This document shows positions 15,016-15,896 of a DNA stretch of 15,896 nt, piece by piece (position 1 is the first letter of the stretch; every line of letters starts with the position of its first letter). Below the pieces are notes generated by a model, which saw nothing but the letters and a program-made list of their open reading frames with translations, searched no databases and was not told the DNA's origin. The DNA comes from Moraxella caviae. GTDB lineage: Bacteria; Pseudomonadota; Gammaproteobacteria; Pseudomonadales; Moraxellaceae. The DNA lies in contig NZ_MUXU01000053.1 of NCBI RefSeq assembly GCF_002014985.1, positions 1-15,896 on the forward strand, read 5' to 3'. The translations under genes and the position numbers were made by a program.

Positions 15016-15828
15016 TCACTTGCTGCGAATCAAATCGCGCTCGCAGGCTTTATATAAAAGCAAGCCTAAAAAATTCACACACGCCGTCCATGCCAAGAAA
15101 TAAGACATGCTGACATGATAAATCGGATAAGTAGGCGACAGCGCATGACGAATCATTTCAAGGTTATGAATGAACGGATTGTACATCAAATAGCTCAAAT
15201 ACGGCTCAGGCACAATATGCACCGAGTATAACACGCCTGACGTAAAATACAGCACGGTAAATAAAATGCTGATGACCTTGCTGATTTCGCCGCCATAATG
15301 CCCAATAATCATAAAAATCAATGCCAAACCAAAGGCAAAGAAAAACATGGCAACCCAGCAAAGCAGCACCACATCTAAATGCGCCATGCTAAAACCGATG
15401 CCAAACATGGACAAACCGACAATCAAAATCACAAAAGTGATGAAATAAATCACCAATTCCAAAAACGAGCGTGCAATAATCACATCAATATGACGCACCG
15501 CACGATACATCAAAAGCCCTTGGTTTGCCGCCACGGCGCCCAAAGAACGTGTGGCAATTTTTTGCATCATGAAAAACGGCGTAAATCCCGACACCAAAAA
15601 CAGCATATAATCCATGCCGGGCAACACACGTTTCATTACCGCACCAAAAATCACCAGCATGATTGCCATCTGTAAAATCACCTCAAGCGGCGCCCACAGA
15701 TAACCCAAGCGATAGCTGCCAAATCGTGTTTGCAGTTCACGCATTAGCAGCGCATGGAATGCCGCCATCATCACGGCAATGCCGCTGCGGCGTTTAACAG
15801 GACGATAAGGCGGTAATTGAACTGACAT
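15016..15828 (-). CDS. kpsM: Capsule polysaccharide ABC transporter permease KpsM
   Basis: Inner-membrane permease (ABC-2 family) that forms the export channel with KpsT. The 270-aa product has a cytoplasmic N-terminus, the amphipathic family signature LLMRELQTRFGSYRLGYLWA (27-46), and about six hydrophobic helices, starting with VILQMAIMLVIFGAVM and ending with YFLAWTACVNFLGLLLY. It also has the conserved ANQGLLMYRAVRHIDVIIAR loop and YNPFIHNLEMIRHAL near the end. E. coli KpsM is 258 aa. The ATG at 15828 was chosen over an in-frame TTG at 15840; neither has a clear Shine-Dalgarno. It is the first capsule-export gene in the window and its stop is immediately followed by kpsT. Confidence 0.94.
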   Translation of the reverse strand: MSVQLPPYRPVKRRSGIAVMMAAFHALLMRELQTRFGSYRLGYLWAPLEVILQMAIMLVIFGAVMKRVLPGMDYMLFLVSGFTPFFMMQKIATRSLGAVAANQGLLMYRAVRHIDVIIARSFLELVIYFITFVILIVGLSMFGIGFSMAHLDVVLLCWVAMFFFAFGLALIFMIIGHYGGEISKVISILFTVLYFTSGVLYSVHIVPEPYLSYLMYNPFIHNLEMIRHALSPTYPIYHVSMSYFLAWTACVNFLGLLLYKACERDLIRSK

Positions 15829-15864
15829 ATAACAATGCAAAAATCAAAAGGAACAAACTGTGAT

Positions 15865-15894
15865 ATTCTACCACACCCCACCCCCTCCCCACAA
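15865..15894 (-). promoter_or_regulatory. Possible kpsM promoter with a G-rich spacer
   Basis: On the minus strand TAGAAT (15870-15865) is a good -10, with TTGTGG (15894-15889) 18 bp upstream as a poor -35. The spacer is almost all G: runs of G4, G5 and G4 (plus-strand C at 15887-15890, 15881-15885, 15876-15879). The start point would be roughly 30 bp upstream of the kpsM ATG. The window ends here, so upstream activator sites cannot be judged. Confidence 0.35.
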
Positions 15895-15896
15895 CA

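Noticed and set aside
1..15896. CRISPR array, tRNA, rRNA or transposase
   Set aside because: No regularly spaced repeats, no cloverleaf or rRNA sequence and no transposase-like frame were found on reading both strands.

Overview
The window looks like chromosomal DNA of a gammaproteobacterium, most likely Moraxellaceae and plausibly an encapsulated Moraxella. This rests on the order lepA-lepB-rnc-era-recO-pdxJ (the enterobacterial order), moderate G+C with AT-rich spacers, an N-terminally extended Era and a long-loop LepB. The genus is an inference; no marker gene here fixes it. All twelve convincing genes lie on the minus strand, so they are read from the right edge to the left. No rRNA, tRNA, CRISPR array, transposase or integrase was seen.

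Right half (about 7534-15828): a complete group 2 (ABC-transporter-dependent) capsule export and lipid-anchor set in the order kpsM-kpsT-kpsE-kpsD-kpsC-kpsS. KpsS and KpsC are expected to build the poly-beta-Kdo linker on a phosphatidylglycerol anchor. KpsM and KpsT form the inner-membrane ABC transporter, KpsE is the inner-membrane/periplasmic adaptor, and KpsD is the periplasmic/outer-membrane export protein. In E. coli these genes are split between region 1 (kpsFEDUCS) and region 3 (kpsMT); here they form one run. No glycosyltransferase for the repeat unit and no kpsF/kpsU-like Kdo-supply gene is present, so the serotype-specific genes must lie elsewhere, probably beyond the right edge.

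Left half (about 189-7245): the housekeeping run lepA (EF4), lepB (signal peptidase I), rnc (RNase III), era (GTPase/KH protein for 16S rRNA maturation), recO (recombination mediator) and pdxJ (pyridoxine 5'-phosphate synthase). It lies directly downstream of the capsule genes on the same strand. A candidate extended -10 promoter for lepA sits between the two blocks, with only a weak terminator candidate before it. The far left edge seems to hold the last codons of a convergent plus-strand gene and its terminator.

The protein families are all known, and I see no new multi-gene system. The less ordinary signals lie between genes: a strong terminator-like hairpin between kpsD and kpsC, an 85-bp nested inverted-repeat element and a 10-bp-arm palindrome between kpsC and kpsS, a G-rich tract inside a putative kpsM promoter, a G8 tract at the last codons of rnc, a 15-bp tandem repeat in kpsC, a hairpin/direct-repeat cluster in the lepA leader, and a plus-strand terminator shape between era and recO. 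Start codons of kpsM, kpsT, kpsE, kpsD, kpsC and kpsS were moved inward from the longest reading frames on the basis of homology, signal peptide or ribosome-binding site.
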